A stretch of DNA of 64,000 nucleotides, from the NCBI GenBank assembly GCA_017524545.1, contig JAFXVN010000013.1, positions 43,994 through 107,993 on the forward strand, written 5' to 3'. Position numbers and translations under genes: made by a program. This stretch comes from Bacteroidaceae bacterium (lineage in GTDB: Bacteria > Bacteroidota > Bacteroidia > Bacteroidales > Bacteroidaceae). Below are positions 1 through 6,927 of the stretch, one piece after another. Within the stretch, counting starts at the first letter, position 1, and each line of letters opens with the position of its first letter. The notes beneath the pieces were generated by a model, which saw only the letters and a list, made by a program, of their open reading frames with translations, was not told the DNA's origin and ran no database searches.

Positions 1-1307
1 ACCATAGCAGCAGCAGCAAGGAAAGCACACTGCAACAAGGGCATAATGCCGAGAGCAGAGACAACAATCATGGCAAGCATAATGGCTGTAGAAACGAGTG
101 TGCCATAACCGATGTTGGGCACGTCGTCCGAGTCGAAGAATTGGAGGTCGTTCTTCAGGGACGTGGTGTCAATCTTATAATGACTCGGGTATATCAACAG
201 TAACGTGTCGCCTGCCTCCAGTATCACCTTGCGCGGTGCCTCGTTGATGCGCTTGCCGCGACGGGCAACAGCGGCAACCATCAGGTTGTTGTCCTTCTCG
301 AAGGTAGTTTCGGCGATGCTACGGCCGATGAGACTGCTGCCAAAGTTGACGTAAGCTGTGCGTACCTGCCTGTTCATATCTACCTCGCTCATAGAGAAGA
401 CATGGTGGTCGGCAGCAACAAGCTTGTGACTTACTGCCATCTCGTAAATCTCGTCTATCTGTCCGGCATAAACCAGATGGTCGCCACCCATGATATACTC
501 TTCCTCCGAGATAGGCGACGGAACATCATCGAAGTGGTACATCTCTATCAGACTGCCACCCTTGACGTGGAAGAGACCAGCTTCGGCCAGCGTCATACCG
601 ATGTAGGGATTGTCCGATGGCACACGCAACTCAACGGTATATTCCGATGTGGCTTCGAATGCTGATTCCGGTGCCTTTCTGTCAGGAAGCAGGCGACGCA
701 TAGCAATGACAGAGAGCACCCCAATGAACAGGCAGAACAATCCGGGGATGGTCGTGGCCAACACGTTCATGGCTTGGCCAGTATGCTCTTCGTAGAGTCC
801 GCTGATAATCAGGTTCGGCGGCGTACCGATAAGCGTACAGACACCGCCCATGCCAGAAGCATAGCTCAGGGGTATGAGCAGTTTGGATGGCGAGACACCG
901 AGTTTCTTAGCCCACATCTTAACGATTTTCACGAAAAGGGCTACAACGGTGGTGTTGCTGAGAAACGAGCTGAGGAAGGCGACTGGTAACATCAGTCGGG
1001 TGACCGCCTTTGCGTAACTGTTAGGCTGTCCCAGCAAATACTTCACCATACAATGCAGCACACCTGTATGCATCAGTCCGGCAACCACTACGAACAGCAC
1101 ACCAACGGTAATGACAGACGTTCCGCTAAAGCCAGAGAAGGCTTCCTTGGCATCGAGCACACCCGTTACAAACAGGATGCCTATAGCACAGAGGAACACC
1201 CAATCAGAGCGCAACTTGGTAAACAGCAGGACACTGAACATGCCCAGCACCGTCACTATGGTAATCCAGGCATCAAGGCCGAAGCCTAAAAGCATGAATG
1301 ATTCCAT
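1..1307 (-). CDS. SLC13 (DASS) family permease with RCK_C domains, C-terminus outside window
   Basis: Inner-membrane transporter of the sodium/dicarboxylate-sulfate (SLC13) type. I translated it from the ATG at 1307; about 435 codons lie in the window and the frame runs off the left edge. The N-terminal half is hydrophobic and carries the family's SNTT signature and a GTPPNL loop. It is followed by two soluble stretches resembling TrkA_C/RCK_C domains, ending in phrases such as EAGDTLLLIYP, and then a return to membrane segments. The substrate (dicarboxylate, sulfate or other anion) cannot be told from sequence. It starts 13 nt after the alarmone hydrolase stop, so it is probably the last gene of that operon. 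RCK_C domains bind small nucleotides in some transporters; a link to the alarmone genes is inference. Confidence 0.85.
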   Translation of the reverse strand, partial: MESFMLLGFGLDAWITIVTVLGMFSVLLFTKLRSDWVFLCAIGILFVTGVLDAKEAFSGFSGTSVITVGVLFVVVAGLMHTGVLHCMVKYLLGQPNSYAKAVTRLMLPVAFLSSFLSNTTVVALFVKIVKMWAKKLGVSPSKLLIPLSYASGMGGVCTLIGTPPNLIISGLYEEHTGQAMNVLATTIPGLFCLFIGVLSVIAMRRLLPDRKAPESAFEATSEYTVELRVPSDNPYIGMTLAEAGLFHVKGGSLIEMYHFDDVPSPISEEEYIMGGDHLVYAGQIDEIYEMAVSHKLVAADHHVFSMSEVDMNRQVRTAYVNFGSSLIGRSIAETTFEKDNNLMVAAVARRGKRINEAPRKVILEAGDTLLLIYPSHYKIDTTSLKNDLQFFDSDDVPNIGYGTLVSTAIMLAMIVVSALGIMPLLQCAFLAAAAM

Positions 1308-1320
1308 TTCTTATATTTAC

Positions 1321-1896
1321 TTAATTAAATACTTTATTTATCAGCCCTTCGAACTCTTTATAGGCAAAGGTGTCGCGGAGTTCGATGAGCGATGCGGCGA
1401 GGCCTCGGTAGTGCCATTTGTGGTCACTGCGGTCTTTGGCGTGAAAGAGGTTCCAGAGCTTGTCGCCCTGTACGGCATAGTCGCGGGCAATGGCTCGCAT
1501 ATTGGAGAGCTTGTCGCCCAAAGCCACCATCTTTGCATCGCGCGGGGCAGAGGCTATGCGGTCTATGGCTGCCTGCTTCCGGGCACGCCAGCCTTCAAGA
1601 CTGTACTCGCCCTGATGCGGTTCGTCGCTCTCTATAGCCACAAGCGAAGCGATGCGGTCGCCAAACTCGGCGCAAATCTGCTCCAAGGTGACATCGGTAT
1701 CCTCCACCGTATCATGCAGGGCTGCGGCTGCCAAAAGTTCCTGGTCGGAAGTCATTGTGGCCACAATCTCCACAGCCTCTAAGGGATGCACAATATACGG
1801 GAAGCCCTTGTCTCGGCGCTCTGTCCCTGCATGGGCACGGACAGCAAACACGATGGCACGGTCAAGCAGTTCTGTATCTAAAGGTTTGTTTCCCAT
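1321..1896 (-). CDS. small alarmone hydrolase (MESH1-like HD-domain protein)
   Basis: A 191-residue protein made almost wholly of one HD hydrolase domain of the RelA/SpoT hydrolase and MESH1 type, expected to remove the 3' pyrophosphate of (p)ppGpp or a related nucleotide. The metal and catalytic residues are visible: His22 in AHAG, His37 in IVHP, His61-Asp62 in ALHDTVEDTD with Glu65-Asp66, and Asp128 in GDKLSN. The ALHDTVEDTD stretch is very close to that of animal MESH1. It begins 12 nt after the stop of the alarmone synthetase, so synthesis and breakdown are encoded side by side. In some toxic synthetase systems (toxSAS) a hydrolase of this type acts as antitoxin; whether this pair behaves that way is unknown. 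Confidence 0.88.
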   Translation of the reverse strand: MGNKPLDTELLDRAIVFAVRAHAGTERRDKGFPYIVHPLEAVEIVATMTSDQELLAAAALHDTVEDTDVTLEQICAEFGDRIASLVAIESDEPHQGEYSLEGWRARKQAAIDRIASAPRDAKMVALGDKLSNMRAIARDYAVQGDKLWNLFHAKDRSDHKWHYRGLAASLIELRDTFAYKEFEGLINKVFN

Positions 1897-1908
1897 GGTC
1901 TTAATGTC

Positions 1909-2976
1909 TTACTGATTCTTCTGCATGAACGGCAACGTCTCGGCCTGCTCAAGCATCATTTCGGCCAATACGCCATTGGCTTCGGATTCGCCATTGATGG
2001 TGTCGAAGATGAACCTCAGCCCCTCTCGCCCGCCATCGTGCTTCAGCACATAGACCATGCAGAGGTACTGCAAGGCTGTGCTGGAAGAAAGAATGTCGAG
2101 GTCGGTAACAGCCAACTGGGTGAGGGCCAGTTGGTAGGCATCCTCACCGTTCTCTTCCATAAAGCGCTGCACGTCGCCGAGTGTTTCCATTCCGAAGGAT
2201 TCCAAAACAGGCAGGAATGGCATCATGGACACAGGATAAATCTCGGCCTGATTGACGGCAGCAATGCGCTTGTTCAGATAGTCGAAGTGATTCTGTTCTA
2301 TAAAGTCGCGGAACGACTCTAACGAGAGTGGCACTTCGTCGAGCTGCCCGCTCTTCACAAGCGACTGGATTTGGCGACGATAGTCTGTCAGCTCCTGTCG
2401 GAGGCGGCTGAACTCGTCGTCGATGAGTTCCAGCATACCTGCCAATCGGCTGAACTGCCGTTTGTACTTGCGAGGAATTTTTACAACGCCCTTGTAGCCG
2501 GTGTCGTGCTCGATGGTGGACCAAACGTGCTGTAGGGCTGTACGCATCTGTAGCTCAAAGCGCGGGCCGCCTGTCTTGAGACGACAGATATAATGCAGCG
2601 AGTTGTAGCCGAAGGCATCAAGCTGGTGTAGCTTGCGTTTATCGACGCTCTCCTGCCAGTCGATGTCGAAGATGCGCTTGGCAATAACCGCCACCTTATC
2701 GACATCGTCTGTGTAGAAGGTGATAACACGCATCCCGACAAGGTCTGTCACGTCGTCGATGCTCTTGTACTTGGCTCCCTTCAATTCCAGCTTCCCTGCC
2801 AGCGACTGCTCGGTCTTGACGCGGTGCTCGATGGCGGTGACGTAGATGCCCTGCTCTGCAAGAGCTTGGCGCAGAAGGTCGTAAGCCTGCTGGGACAGCT
2901 GTTCCAACGTGGGACGCAGGTCGCGGTACTGCTGTAAGAGTGCTTCGCCGTGCTGGTCTAAATTGACTTTTTTCAT
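1909..2976 (-). CDS. small alarmone synthetase (RelA/SpoT synthetase domain) with a long C-terminal extension
   Basis: A 355-residue protein with a RelA/SpoT nucleotide pyrophosphokinase domain in residues about 45-165 and no HD, TGS or ACT domain. Visible motifs are HRVKTEQSL (51-59), DLVGMRVI (78-85), GYNSLHY (123-129), FELQMRT (140-146) and TIEHDTGYK (154-162). These match the G-loop, metal-binding and catalytic regions of RelP/RelQ-type enzymes that transfer pyrophosphate from ATP to GTP or GDP. The C-terminal 190 residues are helical-looking and I do not recognise them; RelP and RelQ are only about 210-230 residues, so the extension is notable. Its ATG overlaps the stop of the STAS gene and the hydrolase follows 12 nt later, indicating translational coupling. 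A tRNA-targeting toxSAS activity cannot be excluded. Confidence 0.87.
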   Translation of the reverse strand: MKKVNLDQHGEALLQQYRDLRPTLEQLSQQAYDLLRQALAEQGIYVTAIEHRVKTEQSLAGKLELKGAKYKSIDDVTDLVGMRVITFYTDDVDKVAVIAKRIFDIDWQESVDKRKLHQLDAFGYNSLHYICRLKTGGPRFELQMRTALQHVWSTIEHDTGYKGVVKIPRKYKRQFSRLAGMLELIDDEFSRLRQELTDYRRQIQSLVKSGQLDEVPLSLESFRDFIEQNHFDYLNKRIAAVNQAEIYPVSMMPFLPVLESFGMETLGDVQRFMEENGEDAYQLALTQLAVTDLDILSSSTALQYLCMVYVLKHDGGREGLRFIFDTINGESEANGVLAEMMLEQAETLPFMQKNQ

Positions 2977-3275
2977 TTGAACTCGAAGAGGTTAATGAAG
3001 CCCGTCATGGCGAAGACGGCACGGACGCTGTCGGAGATGCCACGGACATAGACGTGGTCGCCCTTGGGCTTGACACTCTTCAAGACACTAAGGAAGATGC
3101 GAAGCCCTGCCGACGAGATATACTCCAATTGCGAACAGTCGAGGATGATGTTTCGACCAGCACTCTCTTTCAGAGGTGCTACCGCCTTCTCTGCCTCTGG
3201 AGCAGCAGCCGTGTCAAGGCGACCCTCAAAATACATTACCAATTCGTTGTTCTCTTCTTTTAATGTTGTATTCAT
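2973..3275 (-). CDS. STAS-domain anti-anti-sigma-like protein
   Basis: A 100-residue single STAS domain of the SpoIIAA/RsbV class. The phosphoacceptor loop is clear: DCSQLEYISSAGLR at residues 46-59, with Ser54/Ser55 where SpoIIAA carries its regulatory serine. Such proteins are switched by phosphorylation and bind a kinase or partner only in one state. The gene sits 152 nt downstream of the phosphatase/kinase gene, which carries both enzyme activities needed for the switch, and overlaps the start of the alarmone synthetase. No sigma factor is encoded nearby, so the usual sigma-release target is absent from the window. Confidence 0.9.
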   Translation of the reverse strand: MNTTLKEENNELVMYFEGRLDTAAAPEAEKAVAPLKESAGRNIILDCSQLEYISSAGLRIFLSVLKSVKPKGDHVYVRGISDSVRAVFAMTGFINLFEFK

Positions 3276-3292
3276 ATTGTTATTTTTTTTTT

Positions 3293-3408
3293 GGAGTTAT
3301 AATTAGAAGTTATAATGGGGAGTTATAATCTGGAGTTATAAGGAGCCGATACATTTGGCCCATCATAACTTCCCATTTTAACTCCTCTTCATAACTTCAT
3401 ATAATTGA
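3293..3408. repeat. short direct and inverted repeats between phosphatase and STAS genes
   Basis: Four copies of a GAGTTATAA or AAGTTATAA unit lie at 3293-3343, followed at about 3363-3408 by the complementary sense (CATAACTT, TTAACTCC, ATAACTTC). The two halves could pair into a long imperfect hairpin in the message between the phosphatase and STAS coding regions. It resembles other intergenic repeats in this window. A role in tuning expression of the downstream genes is possible but unproven. Confidence 0.6.
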
Positions 3409-3427
3409 ACATTTCCCCTTTCACCTT

Positions 3428-5779
3428 TTAACTCTTTATCCTTTTCACCAGCGTCAGCACGTTGCGTCCTTCTATATACTCGTAGTTTATGCTATCCATA
3501 ATCTGGCGGATGAGGTGTATGCCAAGTCCGCCGATACTTCGCTCCTCAGCAGAAAGATTGGTATCCACCTCTGCCGTGGTCGTGGGGTCGAAGGGCGTAC
3601 CGTTATCGCTGATGACAAACTTCAATTCCTTGTCGGTGATAGTGGCATCAATGCTCACCACCCCTTTGACATTCTTGGGATATGCGTAGTTCATGACGTT
3701 GACGACAGCCTCCTCTATGGCAAGGTTCATTTGCATAGACAAACCCATGTCGAAGCCCGCTGCCTCACAAACTGTTTCGACGAACTCTGACAACTTTGGA
3801 ATCGTCTGCACATCGTTGGGCAGGGTGATGCTGCGCTGATAGCGGATGTTTTGCTGTTGATGTTTATATTGCAAAGCCAACATGGTCAGGTCGTCGCTCT
3901 GCTGGGCTTCACCCACGAACCGATGCACAGCCTCGGTCATAGCCTCGATAATCTGTTTGGGTTCGTGCGATGCCTGCTTTATGACATCAAAGATGCGCTG
4001 CTCTTGGAACTGCCCATGCTCGATGTCCTCTGCCTCTGTCAGTCCGTCGGTATAGAGGAAGATAGTGGTCCAGGGGTCGATGGTCGTTTCTTGCAAAGTA
4101 TATTTCCACCCTTCCATAACACCAACAGGGATATTCGCATCGCAAGGCAACAGCCCTGCCCCACTGCCTATCAGTATGGGTGCATCGTGACCAGCGTTGC
4201 AGTAGCGCATACGTCCCGTCGGCATATCCAGCACACCGACGAAAAGCGTAACAAACATGTCCGATTCGTTGTTTGCCGACATCGTCTCGTTCATATCCGT
4301 AATTATACGGTCTGGCATGACCTCGTGAAAAGCGACAGCACGGAACAGCGTACGAGTGACGGCCATGACCAGCGCAGCAGGAACGCCTTTGCCCGAGACA
4401 TCGCCGATGCAGAAGAAGAGCTTCTCGTCGCGCATAAAGAAGTCGAAGAGGTCGCCGCCAACCTCCTTGGCAGAGACGAGCTGGCCGTAGATGTCTATGT
4501 CGTCGCGTTCGGGATAAGGCGGGAAGACCTTGGGCAGCATGGCCATCTGTATGCCAGTTGCTATGCGGAGGTCGCTCTCTATCGAGGCTTTTTGGGCAGT
4601 GGTTTCCTTCAGCTCTTCAATATATTTTACGAGCGACTTCTGCATGTCGGCGAATGACTTGCTCAGCTGGCCTATCTCGTCAATGCGCTTCAGTTCTGGC
4701 AGCCGCGCATCGAACTGGCCTGAGGCAATGGTCTCTGCTTCGCTGGCAAGCCGCTGCAAAGGGTTTAACTCGCGCGAGATGATGCGGATGAAGAAGTAGA
4801 GCATCAACAACAAGCCCACCAGCACAATGGCCCTAACGCTGTAGCGCAGACGCTGAAAGCCGCCAAATATGTCGCTTTCGGGGCAGACGATGGCCATCGA
4901 GCAGCCCGTCTTACCGAGAGGTTTGTAGAAGACATAACATTTCATGCCGTCCATGTTCATCTGCTTCATGCCTTCCTCGCCGCGCTGCATGGCATGTCCA
5001 AGGGCGGTCAGGGCCGTGTCGGGTTGCTCCATGGATTGCGTAAAGATGGTTTGGCGGGTGATTTTTGTCGTGTCGGGATGCACGAAGTAGGTGCCGCCAC
5101 GACCAATCATGATGCTGTAGGAATTGGGATAGGGCTTAACAGCCGAGATGGTCTGCGAGAGCCAGCTGATGGATAGGCCGGTGTTGATGACGCCAATGAC
5201 GTGCCCTTCGTCGTCCTTGATGGCTTGGCAGTAGCTCGTCACCATCTCGCTGGTGTTGGTGGGAACGTCCACATCGACGTATGGTTCCGTCCAGCAGGGA
5301 TGGTCGAGCAGCGTGGGCATCAGGTACCAGTCCATGTAGAAATACTGGTAGTTGTCGTTGCCGCCTTGAATGGTGCGGATGCTGTCGCCAATGTGCTTTG
5401 AATACGCCGAGAAGTAACGGCCTTTATCCTTGAAGTAGTAAGGCTCGAAGGCGATGGAGCAGTTGTAGAAGTCGGGATTGTTGAGCAACATGCCTCGGCT
5501 ATAGACGAACATCGAGTCTGCTACATCGGGATGCCGCTGAACGAGCCACTCGGTCATGCTTGTAGCCACCTCCACGCGGTTCAGAATGCTCTCCACGAAC
5601 AGCGAAGTCTTGTCCAGCGTTTGCATGGCACGGCTGATGGCTTCCTGACGCACAGCTTCGCGAGCCTGAATGAACAGGAATCCCAGAGCCACATTGAAGA
5701 TAATGGCAGCAAACAAGACCACCCAAAGGCTGACCTTGACCGAAAGCTTACGCCGGAAATATGTTAAGACCCTATTCAT
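3428..5779 (-). CDS. membrane sensor with PP2C-type (SpoIIE) phosphatase and HATPase kinase domains
   Basis: A 783-residue inner-membrane signalling protein. Order: membrane helix (about 16-38), extracytoplasmic dCache-like sensor region (40-310), second helix (316-333), HAMP (334-388), SpoIIE/RsbU-type phosphatase (about 410-635) and a C-terminal RsbW-like ATPase (about 650-783). Phosphatase metal ligands are seen in GGDLFD (441-446), GDVSGKG (459-465), YTDGLTE (576-582) and QSDDLTM (627-633). The ATPase has an N-box (EEAVVNVMNYAY), SDNGTPFDP and GGLGIHL. One protein therefore carries both the activity that would phosphorylate and the one that would dephosphorylate the adjacent STAS protein. 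The STAS, synthetase and hydrolase genes lie downstream on the same strand. The ligand is unknown; an orphan periplasmic binding protein is encoded just upstream. Confidence 0.9.
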   Translation of the reverse strand: MNRVLTYFRRKLSVKVSLWVVLFAAIIFNVALGFLFIQAREAVRQEAISRAMQTLDKTSLFVESILNRVEVATSMTEWLVQRHPDVADSMFVYSRGMLLNNPDFYNCSIAFEPYYFKDKGRYFSAYSKHIGDSIRTIQGGNDNYQYFYMDWYLMPTLLDHPCWTEPYVDVDVPTNTSEMVTSYCQAIKDDEGHVIGVINTGLSISWLSQTISAVKPYPNSYSIMIGRGGTYFVHPDTTKITRQTIFTQSMEQPDTALTALGHAMQRGEEGMKQMNMDGMKCYVFYKPLGKTGCSMAIVCPESDIFGGFQRLRYSVRAIVLVGLLLMLYFFIRIISRELNPLQRLASEAETIASGQFDARLPELKRIDEIGQLSKSFADMQKSLVKYIEELKETTAQKASIESDLRIATGIQMAMLPKVFPPYPERDDIDIYGQLVSAKEVGGDLFDFFMRDEKLFFCIGDVSGKGVPAALVMAVTRTLFRAVAFHEVMPDRIITDMNETMSANNESDMFVTLFVGVLDMPTGRMRYCNAGHDAPILIGSGAGLLPCDANIPVGVMEGWKYTLQETTIDPWTTIFLYTDGLTEAEDIEHGQFQEQRIFDVIKQASHEPKQIIEAMTEAVHRFVGEAQQSDDLTMLALQYKHQQQNIRYQRSITLPNDVQTIPKLSEFVETVCEAAGFDMGLSMQMNLAIEEAVVNVMNYAYPKNVKGVVSIDATITDKELKFVISDNGTPFDPTTTAEVDTNLSAEERSIGGLGIHLIRQIMDSINYEYIEGRNVLTLVKRIKS

Positions 5780-5793
5780 TCTCTTTTCTATTA

Positions 5794-5934
5794 AACCACG
5801 AATTACACTAATTACTCTAAATTCTCTTTCTCTACAACGGATTACACGGATTTCACGGATTTATTTCTCTCACACAGAAAGCATGGGAAGTCATTCGTGT
5901 AATTAGTGTAATTAGTGGTTTCAAATCTTATCCG
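5794..5934. repeat. inverted repeat with ACGGATT-type direct repeats
   Basis: A 22-bp arm at 5794-5815 recurs inverted at 5899-5920 with one mismatch; both arms are built from repeats of AATTACACTAATTAC. Between and beside them lie repeats of ACGGATTTCACGGATT type and their complements (about 5836-5862 and 5928-5942). The block occupies most of the space between the binding-protein gene and the sensor gene. It looks like a Bacteroidetes intergenic repeat element rather than a gene. Confidence 0.65.
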
Positions 5935-5951
5935 TTCAATCCGTTGTTCTT

Positions 5952-6917
5952 TTATTTTCCATTATCAATTAGTTCTTCGTACGTTATTTCGCGGTTCAGC
6001 ATCTGGTATTCTGCCATCAGGCGGCTTGCCAGTTCCACCATGTCGGGGCGCAGGCGGAACTCGCGCTGCTTCGATTCGCGGTCCACTTGCAGACGCAGCA
6101 CCTCCTGGAGCATCAGCCGCTGCATCACGCGGTTGGTGGCAATGTGGTCCTTATCGACATACGCCATGACGATGTCCAATGCCTCTTCGGGATGTTCTGC
6201 TGCCCATTCCCAACCCTTACGGCTGGCCTCGGCAAATTTCTTGGCCTGTTCACGGTGCTGCTCGTAGTAGCTCCGCGTCACATAGACGCCGTCCTCCTGC
6301 ACGTTGTAGCCGTGGTCGCAGAAGCGATAGACGTTCTTATCCGTCATCTCTACGCCAGCCTGCACCAGCTGGTAGTATTCGTTGTAGCTCATGGCAAGCG
6401 TGGCATCGAGAGCGCCGGAGACAAACAGGTTGATATTCTGGGCAAAACGCACCCATTGGTAATCTAAATGGTCCTTATGGTTCATGCAGATAGCCAACTG
6501 TCCGAAGCCTACGCTCCAAATGCCCACACGCGCGCCCCGTTGCGCCAATGGGTTCTTGCCGCGTGCCGAGACAATGACCATTGCGTTGTTCATCGATGTT
6601 TGCAGGATGTTCACCAACGGTATGCCGCCATCCACAATCTCCAAAGCCTGGCAGAGCTGTAGCGTCGTGGCTTGGCACAGGTTCTGGCGCAGACGGCTCA
6701 TGGCGGGCTGTGTGGTCTTGGGATGCTCTATCCTCACCTCCACGCCAGCCTCGCGGTAGAAGCCCAGATGCTCTGCTACATAGTAGCCAGCAAACTGCGC
6801 TTGCGCCGTCCACTGGGGCGTGAAGACGATGGTCTCGTCCTGTGCTGCCACCTGCTGAACCATGCCGACGCAGAGCATCAATATGACGATGGGAATTCGT
6901 TTCAAAGTGTGTTTCAT
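5952..6917 (-). CDS. NMT1/THI5-like (SsuA-type) periplasmic substrate-binding protein, orphan
   Basis: A 321-residue exported protein of the NMT1/THI5/SsuA binding-protein family, which normally delivers pyrimidines, sulfonates or similar compounds to an ABC transporter. I chose ATG 6917 rather than the in-frame ATG at 6944: it begins a good signal peptide ending around VAAQ, while the earlier one lies inside the patatin gene. Family features include TPQWTAQAQFAGYYVAEHLG near the mature start and the GIWSVGF region. No permease or ATPase gene is nearby. It lies 11 nt downstream of the patatin gene and 172 nt upstream of the sensor phosphatase on the same strand, so a role as a ligand-capturing partner of the sensor is possible (inference). 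Confidence 0.8.
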   Translation of the reverse strand: MKHTLKRIPIVILMLCVGMVQQVAAQDETIVFTPQWTAQAQFAGYYVAEHLGFYREAGVEVRIEHPKTTQPAMSRLRQNLCQATTLQLCQALEIVDGGIPLVNILQTSMNNAMVIVSARGKNPLAQRGARVGIWSVGFGQLAICMNHKDHLDYQWVRFAQNINLFVSGALDATLAMSYNEYYQLVQAGVEMTDKNVYRFCDHGYNVQEDGVYVTRSYYEQHREQAKKFAEASRKGWEWAAEHPEEALDIVMAYVDKDHIATNRVMQRLMLQEVLRLQVDRESKQREFRLRPDMVELASRLMAEYQMLNREITYEELIDNGK

Positions 6918-6927
6918 GCCATTACTC

